Source: Corallococcus interemptor
GTDB taxonomy: Bacteria; Myxococcota; Myxococcia; Myxococcales; Myxococcaceae
Reading direction: 5' to 3'
Assembly: GCF_003668875.1 (NCBI RefSeq)
Contig: NZ_RAWM01000048.1
Coordinates: 1 to 58,078, forward strand
Length of the DNA: 58,078 nucleotides
How positions within the stretch are numbered: the stretch's first letter is position 1; every line of letters starts with the position of its first letter. Both the position numbers and the translations under genes were made by a program. The notes under the pieces were generated by a model. That model was not told the DNA's origin and did not search any database. It saw only the letters and a program-made list of their open reading frames with translations. Positions 1 through 8,735 of this stretch are shown in pieces.

Positions 1-37
1 GGGGTGGACTTTGACGGCGGGGGCGGTGCTTGCCAGC

Positions 38-1033
38 ATGGGTGCCCCTGTGCGTCCTCCGTCCGTCCGTGCCCTGCTCGTCGTCCTGCTGTTGCCCCTG
101 ACCGGCCTGGCCGGCCCCGGGTCCGCGTCCAAGAAGGCCCAGAGCCGCGCGGAGGCGGACACCGTCCTGGCCCAGGTGGCCAACGGCGCCCCGGTGCCCC
201 CCGCCACGTCGCGCCTGCGCTTCCTGCGCGAGGAGGCCTACGCGGCGGAGGAGATTGGCCCCATCCTGCGCACCACGCACGAGGAGCGCACCCGCCGCAA
301 CCTGGTGGCGCTGCTGGCGTCGCTGGGCGCGCGCTCCGGTGAGCCCACGCTGGTGAAGATGACGACGGACGGCGACAGCGCCGTGCGCATGTACGCGGCG
401 CAGGGGCTGGCCCGGCTGGGCAGCCGCAACACCGCCGCCGTGCTGCCGCTGCTCCAGGACAAGAGCAGCGGCGTGCGCCGCGAGGCGGCGCGGGCGCTGG
501 GGGCCTCCCGGAACCCGAAGATGGGCAAGCCGCTGATGGCCGCCGTGAAGGACGAGCAGGACCTGGAGGTCCGCGCCGCGCTCCTGGAGGCCGTGGGCGC
601 CAGCGGCGACGCGAAGCAGAAGGCCGCGCTCAAGACGTACCTGGACAGCGACTCGGAGAGCACGCGCTTCGCCGCGGCCCGGGGCCTGTGCCGGCTGGGC
701 GCCCCGGAGGGCTTCGCCTTCGCGCAGAAGCTCCTGGGCAACAGCGACAAGTTCGTGCGCCGCCAGGGGCTGGTGCTCTTCGAGGGCGTGCCGGCGAAGA
801 AGGCCAGCCCCCTGCTGACGCCGCTCCTGAAGGACGCGGACCGCACCCTGGCGGCCTCCGCCGCGCGCGTGCTGTACCAGGGCGGCGATGCCGCGTCGCT
901 GGACTGGCTGGTGCTCGCGTCGTGGAACGCCAAAGGAGAAGAGAAGCTCGTCTACGAGAAGGAGCTGGAGACGCTCCAGCTGGCGGATGACCGGCGCAAG
1001 GCCATCCTGCGCAAGGCCGGGGTGGCGCCGTGA
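38..1033 (+). CDS. HEAT-repeat exported protein
   Basis: The protein opens with a basic stretch and a hydrophobic segment (residues about 10-26) that looks like a signal peptide or membrane anchor. The rest is a tandem series of roughly 30-residue Ala/Leu/Arg-rich helical pairs of the HEAT/PBS-lyase-like type (for example AVRMYAAQGLARLGS, GVRREAARALGAS), a fold used as a protein-binding scaffold. No catalytic motif is visible. The frame is open to the window edge, with a TTG at 11 and an ATG at 38; the ATG is chosen because it starts right before the signal-like segment, but an earlier start outside the window cannot be excluded. The stop overlaps the GTG of the next gene (GTGA), so the two are translationally coupled. 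A role as an envelope scaffold is inference. Confidence 0.75.
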   Translation: MGAPVRPPSVRALLVVLLLPLTGLAGPGSASKKAQSRAEADTVLAQVANGAPVPPATSRLRFLREEAYAAEEIGPILRTTHEERTRRNLVALLASLGARSGEPTLVKMTTDGDSAVRMYAAQGLARLGSRNTAAVLPLLQDKSSGVRREAARALGASRNPKMGKPLMAAVKDEQDLEVRAALLEAVGASGDAKQKAALKTYLDSDSESTRFAAARGLCRLGAPEGFAFAQKLLGNSDKFVRRQGLVLFEGVPAKKASPLLTPLLKDADRTLAASAARVLYQGGDAASLDWLVLASWNAKGEEKLVYEKELETLQLADDRRKAILRKAGVAP

Positions 1034-1938
1034 GCCTGTGGGGTGTGCTCGCGCTCTCGCTGCTGTCCCAGGTTCCTCAAGCTCCGGTGTCGCCTCCCGT
1101 GCGGGCGAACGGCTGGAGCGCCCTCACGCCCGAGCAGCGCGCGGCCCTCATCGCGGACAAGGCCGAGTCCCCGCTGGCGGAGCGCCTCTTGGGCATGAGT
1201 GAGAAGTTCCTCAACACGCCCTACGTCCTGTCGCCCCTGGGTGAAGGGCAGGGCGTGGACCCGGACCCCACCTTCCGCCTGGACGCGGTGGACTGCCTCA
1301 CCTTCGTGGAGGAGACGCTGGCCCTGGGCCTGGCGCGCGGCGAGCCGGAGGTGCCGGCGCTGCTGGAGCGGATCCGCTACGCGAGCACGCCCACCTACGA
1401 GGACCGCAACCACCTGATGGAAGCGCAGTGGCTGCCCAACAACATCAAGAAGGGCCTGCTGGTGGACGTCACGCGCAAGTACGCGAAGGACGACACCGTC
1501 TCCGTCACCAAGACGCTCACCGCGCACACCTGGCAGTCGAAGTCGTCCATGGCGCTGCAGCTGCCCCGCGAGCGCCAGCCCGTGGGCACCTTCACGCTGA
1601 ACATGATTCCGTTGGACAAGGTGCTGGAGCACGCGCACGGCGTGCCCTCCGGCACCATCCTCGTCGTGATGCGCGAGGACCTGCCGCTGAAGGCCACGCG
1701 CATCACCCACCTGGGCTTCGTGGTGCAGAAGAAGAAGCGCACGTTCCTGCGCCACGCGTCCAGGGGCGGCTACAACCGCGTGGTGGACGAGGACCTGGAG
1801 ACGTTCCTCGCCCGCAACGCGCGCTATGACAAATGGCGCGTGACGGGCGTGAGCCTCTTCGAGGCCCGGCGTCCGCCCGCCACCGTCGCGTCCCAGCCCA
1901 CGCCCGCCCGTGGCAGCGCGGACGTGGGGACGCCCTAA
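1030..1938 (+). CDS. DUF1460 family, N-acetylmuramoyl-L-alanine amidase-like protein
   Basis: About 302 residues. An N-terminal hydrophobic segment (residues 1-14) is followed by a domain with the hallmark AVDCLTFVEETLAL (Cys near residue 88 as probable nucleophile in an NlpC/P60-like fold) and the R(Y)ASTPTYEDRNHLMEAQW block, both typical of DUF1460. Members of this family hydrolyse the MurNAc-L-Ala bond of peptidoglycan fragments; a C-terminal His (HLGFVVQ region, about residue 231) could complete the catalytic pair. The GTG start overlaps the stop of the HEAT-repeat gene, so the pair is an operon; it converges on the next gene with a 4-nt overlap of stop regions. Periplasmic cell-wall turnover is the likely role, by family. 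Confidence 0.82.
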   Translation: MSLWGVLALSLLSQVPQAPVSPPVRANGWSALTPEQRAALIADKAESPLAERLLGMSEKFLNTPYVLSPLGEGQGVDPDPTFRLDAVDCLTFVEETLALGLARGEPEVPALLERIRYASTPTYEDRNHLMEAQWLPNNIKKGLLVDVTRKYAKDDTVSVTKTLTAHTWQSKSSMALQLPRERQPVGTFTLNMIPLDKVLEHAHGVPSGTILVVMREDLPLKATRITHLGFVVQKKKRTFLRHASRGGYNRVVDEDLETFLARNARYDKWRVTGVSLFEARRPPATVASQPTPARGSADVGTP

Positions 1939-2396
1939 AGAGCTGGGGGGGCCGTGTCGACGGGCGCCTGGCGCGCGCGCTCGTCCTCGAGCTCCTCTTC
2001 CTCCGCCGCGCGGCCGGCCTCGTCCGCGTAGGCGCGCCCCTGGATCTTCTCCTCCTCCAGGAGCCGGGCGGCGCGGACCTGGTCGGTGTCCGGCACCAGC
2101 AGCTCCCACCAGGGCAGCAGGTTGCCCGTGGTCAGCTCGTCCACCACCCCCGAGCGGCCGGGCCGCACGATGAGCGGGATGCGGTGCTCCTCCAGCACGT
2201 CCGCGAAGATCTGGGCCGTCACGGGGTCGTCCGCGATGCCCGCCCTCACGAAGCGGCGTTGATCCAGCTCATGGGGCAGGGGCAGCCCCCGCTCGCGCAT
2301 CTCCTCCGCGGAGACGAGCGGTGGGTGGTTGGGGCAATCCGTGCAGTCCACGACACTGTCCTGATACTCCGAGCCACACCGTGCGCAGTACCTCAT
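1935..2396 (-). CDS. Zinc-ribbon plus DUF2007-like protein
   Basis: A 153-residue cytoplasmic protein. The N-terminus has paired cysteines MRYCARCG and DCTDCP, a rubredoxin-like zinc ribbon. Residues about 45-115 (RRFVRAGIADDPVTAQIFADVLEEHRIP, then WELLVPDTDQVRAARLLEE) match the shape of DUF2007, a small ACT-like fold described as a putative signal-transducing domain. The tail is acidic and low complexity. The gene converges with the DUF1460 gene. No partner or ligand can be named from the sequence. Confidence 0.75.
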   Translation of the reverse strand: MRYCARCGSEYQDSVVDCTDCPNHPPLVSAEEMRERGLPLPHELDQRRFVRAGIADDPVTAQIFADVLEEHRIPLIVRPGRSGVVDELTTGNLLPWWELLVPDTDQVRAARLLEEEKIQGRAYADEAGRAAEEEELEDERARQAPVDTAPPAL

Positions 2397-2474
2397 GGGG
2401 CCCTCCTGGGCGATGGCTGGAAAGTTAGGAACGGCTCGCGCGGATGGCAGGCTTGAGCCCCGCGCGAATTTCCG

Positions 2475-2837
2475 TCAGTGCCGTGCCGCGTCCCCCAGCT
2501 CGCCCACCATGCGGCTGAGGCGCTCCACGTCGATGGGCTTGCGCAACACGGCATCGCAGTAGTCCGCGCCCTCCACCTGCGCATAGCCGGAGACCAGGAC
2601 GACGCGGGCCCTGGGCTCGCGCTCCTTCACCTGCTGCGCCAACTCCGTGCCGTTCATTCCAGGCAGGGATTCGTCCGTCACGACGACGTCGGGGTGGGTG
2701 GCCTCGAACGCCTTGAGGCCCGCCACACCGTCCGACGCGGTGGTGACCTCGAAGTCGTCCTCCAGGAGCTCCGCCAGGAGCTCGCGGCTGTCCCCGTCGT
2801 CCTCCACCAGCAGCACCTTGATTCGCTCGCCATCCAT
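2475..2837 (-). CDS. Single-domain response regulator
   Basis: A stand-alone receiver domain of 120 residues with the acidic pair E12/D13, D55 in VVVTDESLPGMNG as phosphoacceptor, the Ser of VLVSGYA and the Lys of VLRKPID. There is no output domain, so it acts by binding a partner or relaying phosphate. An upstream in-frame ATG at 2876 would add 13 non-conserved residues; the ATG at 2837 places the receiver directly at the N-terminus and is preferred. No kinase is adjacent. The gene is divergent from hpf, with a 160-bp intergenic space. Confidence 0.85.
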   Translation of the reverse strand: MDGERIKVLLVEDDGDSRELLAELLEDDFEVTTASDGVAGLKAFEATHPDVVVTDESLPGMNGTELAQQVKEREPRARVVLVSGYAQVEGADYCDAVLRKPIDVERLSRMVGELGDAARH

Positions 2838-2996
2838 GCGACTAGAGCAACCCGGTGCTCCGGGGGATTCGTCCACCGCGTCCCGGGCGCGGTGACGTCC
2901 GGCCGGCTGCTTCGGGGGAGGGCAGGCGGGAGGGCTTGCGACAGCCCCTCACGGGCGGGCGGGGGACTGCCCATGTTTGTGCCCGGAGGTGAATCC

Positions 2997-3359
2997 ATGA
3001 AGGTGCAGCTGCGGGGAGTGCATCTGGGGCTGACGGACAACCTGAAGCAGTACGTCGACACGCATCTGGTGGCGCATATCGAACGGTTCGCCGAGGACGA
3101 GGCGTCGGAGATCGAGATCGCGCTCGTGGATATCAACGGGCCCAAGGGAGGCGTGGACAAGGAGTGCCGGGTGACGGTGCGCATGCCGGGCCTGGAGTCC
3201 ATTCACGTGACGGAGACGTCGGAGACGCTGTTCCAGGCCATCGACGCAACGCGTGACCGGCTGGAGAAGGCCATCAAGCGCGCGGTGGAGCGCCGGCGTC
3301 AGGGCATGGGGAACAGCGGCATGCCGTTCGACCTCAACGCGGACGCGACGAACTACTAG
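2997..3359 (+). CDS. hpf: Ribosome hibernation-promoting factor (HPF/RaiA family), short form
   Basis: A 120-residue protein with the beta-alpha-beta fold signature of the family: MKVQLRGVHLGLTDNLKQYV, then a strand pair (SEIEIALVDING, CRVTVRMPG), then the basic helix AIDATRDRLEKAIKRAVERRR. These proteins bind the 30S decoding region and inactivate ribosomes in stationary phase or starvation. It is the short type, lacking the C-terminal dimerisation domain of long HPF. The start is fixed by a perfect GGAGGT at 2985-2990, six bases before the ATG; the frame stays open far upstream but that part is antisense to the response regulator. A strong hairpin follows the stop. Confidence 0.9.
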   Translation: MKVQLRGVHLGLTDNLKQYVDTHLVAHIERFAEDEASEIEIALVDINGPKGGVDKECRVTVRMPGLESIHVTETSETLFQAIDATRDRLEKAIKRAVERRRQGMGNSGMPFDLNADATNY

Positions 3360-3387
3360 CGGGCAGTCACAGCGGGCGTGACAGACC

Positions 3388-3440
3388 GAAGGGCCCGGGA
3401 ATCCCGGATGCCAGCCAGGCATCCGGCCCCCGGGTTCCTT
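3388..3440 (+). terminator. Probable terminator after hpf
   Basis: A perfect 9-bp stem (CCGGATGCC at 3404-3412, GGCATCCGG at 3418-3426) with a 5-nt loop, extended outward by a CCCGGG/CCCGGG pairing and ending in TTCCTT. It lies 45 bases beyond the hpf stop, before the promoter-like element of the next gene. Confidence 0.55.
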
Positions 3441-3452
3441 CGGGCCAGTTCC

Positions 3453-3482
3453 TTGCTGGGGTCGAACGGTGGACGCTATAAG
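3453..3482 (+). promoter_or_regulatory. Candidate sigma-70 type promoter
   Basis: TTGCTG at 3453-3458, an 18-bp spacer and TATAAG at 3477-3482, one of the few TATA-like elements in this GC-rich window. It sits 33 bp before the ATG at 3515. Motif resemblance only. Confidence 0.45.
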
Positions 3483-3514
3483 CGGACCCCTCACCCCTGG
3501 GCTAAAGGACGGCG

Positions 3515-5602
3515 ATGGTCCGCCTCAAGTTCCTGCTGTTCGCACTCCTGGTCCTCGGACTGGGCCTGGCTCACCTCCCGATGCTGTCGGCGCCCCTGGG
3601 TGCGCGCGCGGTGGAAGGTGCCGCGTTCCAGGCCGCGTCGGGCACCGGCGAGGTCGCGCGTCGCGTGGAGGCACGCCGCGCGGAAGTGCAATCCCTGGCG
3701 CTGAAGCTGGCCGGCAGCCCCCAGATGGCCGCCGCCGTGCGCGCTCTGAACCCCGCGCCCGCGCCCAAGTCTCCGCGCGACCGCTACGGCTCGAAGGACG
3801 CGGAGGAGACGTCCGGGCCGCTGCCGCTCACCGCGGAGCGCTTCGGCGCGCTGCGCGCCGCCGCCCAGGCCGGGCTGCCCCAGGAGCTCCAGGGCGCGGT
3901 GGTGGCGGTAGTGGCCGGCGACGCGGCGTTCCATGCGCGTGCGGGCGCCGAGCCCTCTTCCGACACCGCGGCGCTGGACGTCGCGGCGCTCGCCAAGGCG
4001 GGCACGTCCGTGGTGGACGCCTTCGGGGCGGCGCACGTGTTCGCGTCCGTGCCGCTCGCGTGGAGCGGTGAGGGGACCCCTGCTCCGGCGGTGACGCTGG
4101 TGGTGGGCGCGCCCCTGGCCGCGGACGCCGCGCTGCAGGGCGCGCTGGATGCGTCCGGCGCGGCCGCGGTGGGGCTGGTGCAGGGCGACAAGCTGGTGGG
4201 CGGCGTGGGCGCGGAGAAGGCGCGGCTGGAGGGCTCGCTGCCCCGGCTGACGGTGGGGACGAAGGACGCGGTGCTGGAGTCCGGTTCGCTCCAGGCGCTG
4301 GGCCCCGTGCAGCTGCCCGCCTTCACGAAGGGCGACGCGATGGGCGGCCAGGCGCCGCTGTTCGTGGGTTCGCGCCAGGCGCTGACGGGCACGCCGTATG
4401 AGGTCGTGGTCCTGGCGGGCACGGCGGCGACGCTGGCTCCGCTGGCCGCGTACCAGCACACCGCGCTGCTCGCGCTCGCGGGCCTGTTGGTGCTGAGCCT
4501 GGTGTGGACGGCGCTGATGGGCGGGAGCAAGAAGGCCTCCGACGAGGAGACCGTGTCGGGCGGCTCGGACACGCTGGGCTGGGGCGCGGCGATGGCCGCG
4601 CAGCAGGCGCCCGCCGCGCAGCCGGTGGCCCAGACCTCGCCTCCGGCTCCCGTCGCCGTGACGCCCGTGCCCGCGCCCGCGGTGGCGGATCCGTTCGCGC
4701 CGGCCGCGCACGCGGAGCCGCTGTCCAATCCGTTCGGGTCGGCGGCCCACGTGGAGCCGGTGTCCAACCCGTTCGGCTCGGCGGCTCCTCCGCCCGCGGA
4801 TCCGTTCTCCGGCGCGGACGCGTTCCCGTTCCCGGGCACTCCGGCTCCGGCCGCGGATCCGTTCGCGATGCCGCCGCCGGCCGCGGATCCGTTCGCGATG
4901 CCGCCGCCCCAGGCCGCCGCGCCCTCTCCGTTCGGAGCGCCCCCGGCGGCGGATCCGTTCGCGGGCGCGGACGCGTTCCCGTTCCCGTCTCCGCCCGCGG
5001 CCTATCCTCCGCCGGCCGCGGAGCCGTTCAGCCCGCCTCCGGCGTACGCGCAGGGCGGCGCGATGCCCTTCGAGCAGCCGGTTCCCGCGGCGGAGCCCCT
5101 GGCCCCGGCGGCGCCGCGCCACGGCGCGTTCGCCTTCGAGGATCAGCCCACGGCGGCGTACTCGCTGCAGCAGGCGGCCAACCCGTTCGCGCTGGCGGCG
5201 GCGCAGTCCTCGGAGCCGGAGTCCCCGGAGACGACGCGCGTGGCGGCGATTCCGCGCGAGCTGCTCCAGGCCAGCACCCGGCCCACGTCGGAGGCCATCC
5301 CGATGCCGGCCCCGCGCTCCAACGGTCCGCAGGCGATTCCGCTGCCCATGCCGGGCGTCAACAGCGCGGCGGCCGCGGCCCTGTCCGAGGAGCAGCACTT
5401 CCAGGACGTCTTCCGCGAGTTCGTCACCACGCGCGAGCGCTGCGGTGAACAGGCGGACGGCCTGACGTACGACAAGTTCGTGCAGAAGCTGCGCAAGAAC
5501 AAGGAGCAGCTCGTCACGAAGTACGCGTGCAAGACGGTGCGCTTCCAGGTCTACGTGAAGGAGGGCAAGGCCGCCCTCAAGGCGACGCCCGTCAAGGACT
5601 GA
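3515..5602 (+). CDS. Membrane protein with Pro/Ala-rich DPF repeats and a conserved myxobacterial C-terminal domain (MXAN_5187-like)
   Basis: About 695 residues. A signal anchor (residues 5-25) and a second transmembrane segment (about 309-332) bracket a 280-residue extracytoplasmic part of the sensor-like type. After the second membrane segment comes a long low-complexity cytoplasmic stretch rich in Pro and Ala with repeated ADPFA, EPLSNPFGSA and FPFP units (about 380-530). The last 75 residues (EEQHFQDVFREFVTTRERC, then YDKFVQKLRKNKEQLV and FQVYVKEGKAALKATPVK) form a compact domain that I associate from memory with MXAN_5187-type myxobacterial proteins; this name is not verified. The C-terminal domain suggests a cytoplasmic interaction module held by a flexible tether. 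The function is unknown. A strong hairpin terminator follows. Confidence 0.72.
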   Translation: MVRLKFLLFALLVLGLGLAHLPMLSAPLGARAVEGAAFQAASGTGEVARRVEARRAEVQSLALKLAGSPQMAAAVRALNPAPAPKSPRDRYGSKDAEETSGPLPLTAERFGALRAAAQAGLPQELQGAVVAVVAGDAAFHARAGAEPSSDTAALDVAALAKAGTSVVDAFGAAHVFASVPLAWSGEGTPAPAVTLVVGAPLAADAALQGALDASGAAAVGLVQGDKLVGGVGAEKARLEGSLPRLTVGTKDAVLESGSLQALGPVQLPAFTKGDAMGGQAPLFVGSRQALTGTPYEVVVLAGTAATLAPLAAYQHTALLALAGLLVLSLVWTALMGGSKKASDEETVSGGSDTLGWGAAMAAQQAPAAQPVAQTSPPAPVAVTPVPAPAVADPFAPAAHAEPLSNPFGSAAHVEPVSNPFGSAAPPPADPFSGADAFPFPGTPAPAADPFAMPPPAADPFAMPPPQAAAPSPFGAPPAADPFAGADAFPFPSPPAAYPPPAAEPFSPPPAYAQGGAMPFEQPVPAAEPLAPAAPRHGAFAFEDQPTAAYSLQQAANPFALAAAQSSEPESPETTRVAAIPRELLQASTRPTSEAIPMPAPRSNGPQAIPLPMPGVNSAAAAALSEEQHFQDVFREFVTTRERCGEQADGLTYDKFVQKLRKNKEQLVTKYACKTVRFQVYVKEGKAALKATPVKD
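4851..4910 (+). repeat. Tandem 30-bp coding repeat
   Basis: Two 30-bp units at 4851-4880 and 4881-4910 agree at 28 positions; they encode two ADPFAMPPP copies in the Pro-rich region of the surrounding membrane protein. It is probably a recent slippage duplication and may vary in copy number between strains. Confidence 0.8.
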
Positions 5603-5630
5603 CGGACCGCGTCGCGCCGTGCGGTGCCCG

Positions 5631-5666
5631 AAGGCCCGGGACCTCTTCCACGAGGTGCCGGGCCTT
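5631..5666. terminator. Bidirectional hairpin terminator between convergent genes
   Basis: A 15-bp stem with one mismatch (5631-5645 against 5652-5666) and a 6-nt loop; it begins with AAGG and ends with CCTT, so it reads as a terminator on both strands. It lies between the stops of the convergent membrane protein (5602) and histidine kinase (5681). Confidence 0.75.
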
Positions 5667-5680
5667 CCTGCTCGCGGGGC

Positions 5681-7330
5681 TCAGCTCGCGCGGGGGAGCA
5701 CGACGCTGAAGCGGGCGCCCTGGCCGGGCTCTCCGCCGACCTCCAGGCGGCCTCCGTGCTCCTGGAGGATGCGCGCGGCGATGGCGAGCCCCAGGCCGGT
5801 GCCGCCGTCCTTGGTGGTGAAGTAGGGCTCGAAGATGCGGGCGCGGTGCTCCAGGGGGATGCCGGGGCCCTCGTCCTCCACCTCGACGATGGCGTCCGCG
5901 TCGGTGCCCTTCACGCGCACGCGCAGCGCGCCGCCCTTGCCCGTCATGGCTTCTTCCGCGTTCTTCACCAGGTTGACGAGCACCTGGGTGAGCTGATCTC
6001 TGTCCGCTCGGGCCACCACGCCCGTCTGGAGCGCGGGCACCAGCTGGATGCCTTCGGGCGGCGCGGCGTAGAGCGACAGGACGCTCTGGGTGAGCTCGCT
6101 CAGGTCCACGGGGGCGAGCTGGGGCTTGGGCAGGCGCGCGAAGCGGCTGAACTCGTCCACGATGCGCCGCAGCCGCTCCACCTCCTCCAGCACCACGCCC
6201 GCGCTCTCCTTGAAGAGGGTGGGGAAGCTGGGGTGGCGCGCCTCGTGGGCGGCCATCAGCGTCTCCAGGGACATGCGGATGGGGGTGAGGGGGTTCTTGA
6301 TTTCGTGCGCCAGCCGCCGGGCGACCTCCTGCCACGCGGCGATGCGCTCGGTGGCCATCAGCCGCTCGGTGGTGTTCTTCAGCTCGGACGTCATGTGGTT
6401 GAACGTCCGGACCAGTTCGCCCACCTCGCCGGTGGCGCGGGCTGTCACCTGGACGTCCAGCGCGCCCTCCGCCACGCGGCGGGCGCCGGAGGTGAGGGCC
6501 TCCACGGGCCGCGTCATCCAGCGGGACACCAGCAGGCCCAGGAGCGCCGCGAAGCCCAGGCCCAGGCCCGCGAGCAGGAGGAACGCGCGCATGACGCCCT
6601 CTTCGGCCTCGCGGGCGGCGGCGCGGCTGAAGGTGAGGCGCACGGAGGCCACGTTGCCCAGGGGCAGCACCTGCTCCACGGTGGGCGGGGCCGCGCTGCC
6701 CGCGTGCGCCACCTGGGTGTCGCCGGACAGGAGCGTCACGTCGGATTGGGTGAGGCGGGCCAGGTGCTGGGCCAGGCCGTCATCCAGCACCACGCCGCCC
6801 ACGGCCCACAGGCGCACGTCGCCGTAGTCCACGGGGCGCGCGGTGACGAGCGCGGGAACCTGGCGCAGGCCCGCGTCGCCCCGGACGTCCACGCGCACGG
6901 GCACGGGCTTGGAGGACTTCTCCTTCGTCACGGCGAAGAGGGCGCGGTCCGGGTCTCCACGGCGCGCGGGCAGGTGGCCGGAGGACAGCACGGTGCCGTT
7001 GCGGTCGAAGAGGGTGAGCACGGTGAGGCCGCGGCTCTTCATCAGGCCCTCGGCGGTGTTGGCCTGGATGACGCGCAAGGGGGCGGTGCGCGCGTCGCGC
7101 ACGAGGTCCTCCATGGCGGGGCTTTCAACCAGCTCCTCGACGGCGCGGCGCGCGTTGGCGCCGGAGCGCTCCAGGGACTCCTGCGCGGAAGCCGTGGCGG
7201 CCGTCATGCGCGCGTCGAGCTCGCGCGACAGCGTGTCGCGCAGGCGCGTCAGCGTCAGGGGAACGACGATGGCCAGCGGCACCAGCGCGAGCAGGGCGAA
7301 GGCGAGCGCGAGCCGGGTCCTCAGGCGCAT
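5681..7330 (-). CDS. NtrY-like sensor histidine kinase
   Basis: About 549 residues. A transmembrane helix (residues 6-27), a periplasmic sensing region of about 200 residues and a second helix (about 245-268) lead into a HAMP linker. The dimerisation domain carries H342 in HEIKNPLTPI, the variant typical of NtrY-type kinases. The ATPase domain shows the N box (NLVKNAEEAM), G1 (VEDEGPGIP) and G2 (GGTGLGLAIAARI). The start is the ATG at 7330: it puts the signal anchor at the N-terminus, has a purine-rich GGAAGGA upstream, and avoids overlapping the gene before it. It lies 40 bp after the solute-binding protein gene in the same direction, so it is probably the last gene of the PBP operon. No response regulator is adjacent; the ligand is unknown. 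Confidence 0.85.
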   Translation of the reverse strand: MRLRTRLALAFALLALVPLAIVVPLTLTRLRDTLSRELDARMTAATASAQESLERSGANARRAVEELVESPAMEDLVRDARTAPLRVIQANTAEGLMKSRGLTVLTLFDRNGTVLSSGHLPARRGDPDRALFAVTKEKSSKPVPVRVDVRGDAGLRQVPALVTARPVDYGDVRLWAVGGVVLDDGLAQHLARLTQSDVTLLSGDTQVAHAGSAAPPTVEQVLPLGNVASVRLTFSRAAAREAEEGVMRAFLLLAGLGLGFAALLGLLVSRWMTRPVEALTSGARRVAEGALDVQVTARATGEVGELVRTFNHMTSELKNTTERLMATERIAAWQEVARRLAHEIKNPLTPIRMSLETLMAAHEARHPSFPTLFKESAGVVLEEVERLRRIVDEFSRFARLPKPQLAPVDLSELTQSVLSLYAAPPEGIQLVPALQTGVVARADRDQLTQVLVNLVKNAEEAMTGKGGALRVRVKGTDADAIVEVEDEGPGIPLEHRARIFEPYFTTKDGGTGLGLAIAARILQEHGGRLEVGGEPGQGARFSVVLPRAS

Positions 7331-7370
7331 GCGGGCCGTTCCTTCCCGGAGGCTGCCGGGTGGGTGGGGC

Positions 7371-8735
7371 TCATGGCCGGCCTCCTCCGCCCGAGGCCTC
7401 GACGGGAGCGAGCCACGCGCCTTCGAGCACGGGCAGGCCCTGGGCATCGAGTGCGAGGCTCGTCACTTCCGGTGCCGCCCGGATGGCGAGCCCCTGGGCG
7501 TACAGCGGGATGAGGGGCACGGAGGGGGCGAGCACCAGGGCGCGTTCGCGGCTTCGGGCATCCCGGGCTCCCGCGTCCGTGAGGGCGCCGATGGGCGGCA
7601 GCTCCACGCCGAGCAGGTCCCTGCGTCCTCCTGCTTCCAGCACCACCGCGAGCGCGGGGCCGGGGATGGGGGGCAGGAGGAACGCGCTGAGCATCAGCTC
7701 GAAGTCGCCCTTGGCCTGACGGCTTCGCAGCGCGGCGCGCGACTGGGGCTCCAGCGCGACGGTGTAGCCCTGGTCGTGCAGCTTGACCTGGATGCGCTCG
7801 GCGACGGCGCGTTGATCCGCCAGCGCGGCGTCATAGGCGAGCGTCACCTTGCGGGATGCGCCTCCTTGAGGAGCGCCGGGCCTGGGCCTGGAGCCTGGAG
7901 GCATCAGCGCGGGCGGCAGCAGGTTCGCCATGGGCACGGCGGGGCCCTTCACGAACAGGCGCGTGAGGTCCTCGCGGTCGATGGCGCTCTCCACGGCCTG
8001 GCGGAAGTCCGCGGGCACCTTCCGGGGCGAGTACGCCAGATAGGTCGCGTACAGCGCGGCGCCCGTGAGGGTGTCGTTGTCGGGCGGCGTGCCCAGCGCC
8101 ACCTGCACCTGCCGCGAGGACCACAGCCGTGCGAGGCCGCGCTCATCCGTGGCGGTGAGCGCCAGCCGGTCCAGGTAGGGACGGCCTTCGGGCCAGCCGG
8201 CCTGGGCCTCCAGCACGCCCCGGCCCGCGGCGCTGAACGGACCCGCCGCGGGCGACGGCGGCGTCGCGAGGGCCGGGTGGCACAGCGAGCGTTCCAGGTC
8301 GGGCCATGGGAAGGCCAGGGCCAGGTCCAGCGAGGAGCCGGACGCTGTCACCTGGCGGCCCTCTCCGCGCAGCGGATACAGCAGCGCGCGGTAGGGAGAC
8401 GGCGCCTCCGTGGAGGACAGCCGGGTCCACGCACGGGCCACGGCGGTCGCGCTGGCGGCGGAGGGCATCGCGATGCGCAGGGCCTGCGGCACGGGGCGCG
8501 ACATCTCGCGCGCCAGCGTCGGGTTCACCTGTCCACCGGAGTCCACGCGGCACACGGGCCGCGTCAGCAGGCCCAGCAGCGCGGCCTCCATCGGCGTGTC
8601 CGCGAGCGAGGGCTCACCGATTTCAGGCGGCCCCGCATGAGCCACCCGCAGCTCGCCGCCGTAGCGCGGACGGCTGGCGGCCAGTGCCGGCGCGGAAGAG
8701 AGAAGCACGAGGCCCACGAGGGCGGAGCGGATCAT
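7371..8735 (-). CDS. Extracellular solute-binding protein family 5 (peptide/nickel type)
   Basis: About 454 residues with a clear signal peptide (MIRSALVGLVLLSSAPALAA). The mature start RYGGELRVAHAGPPEIGEPS and the later VPADFRQAVESAIDREDLTR block are typical of the peptide-binding ABC transporter family 5, though the protein is shorter than the usual 500-550 residues and rather divergent. No permease or ATPase gene is near, so it may be an orphan binding protein or a periplasmic sensor part. The start is the ATG at 8735, which overlaps the TGA of the upstream FG-GAP gene; in-frame codons upstream lie inside that gene. Confidence 0.75.
   Translation of the reverse strand: MIRSALVGLVLLSSAPALAASRPRYGGELRVAHAGPPEIGEPSLADTPMEAALLGLLTRPVCRVDSGGQVNPTLAREMSRPVPQALRIAMPSAASATAVARAWTRLSSTEAPSPYRALLYPLRGEGRQVTASGSSLDLALAFPWPDLERSLCHPALATPPSPAAGPFSAAGRGVLEAQAGWPEGRPYLDRLALTATDERGLARLWSSRQVQVALGTPPDNDTLTGAALYATYLAYSPRKVPADFRQAVESAIDREDLTRLFVKGPAVPMANLLPPALMPPGSRPRPGAPQGGASRKVTLAYDAALADQRAVAERIQVKLHDQGYTVALEPQSRAALRSRQAKGDFELMLSAFLLPPIPGPALAVVLEAGGRRDLLGVELPPIGALTDAGARDARSRERALVLAPSVPLIPLYAQGLAIRAAPEVTSLALDAQGLPVLEGAWLAPVEASGGGGRP

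Noticed and set aside
2478-2996. An N-terminal extension of hpf from 2478 (293 residues in total).
   Set aside because: The extra part is antisense to the response regulator, and a perfect GGAGGT marks the ATG at 2997.
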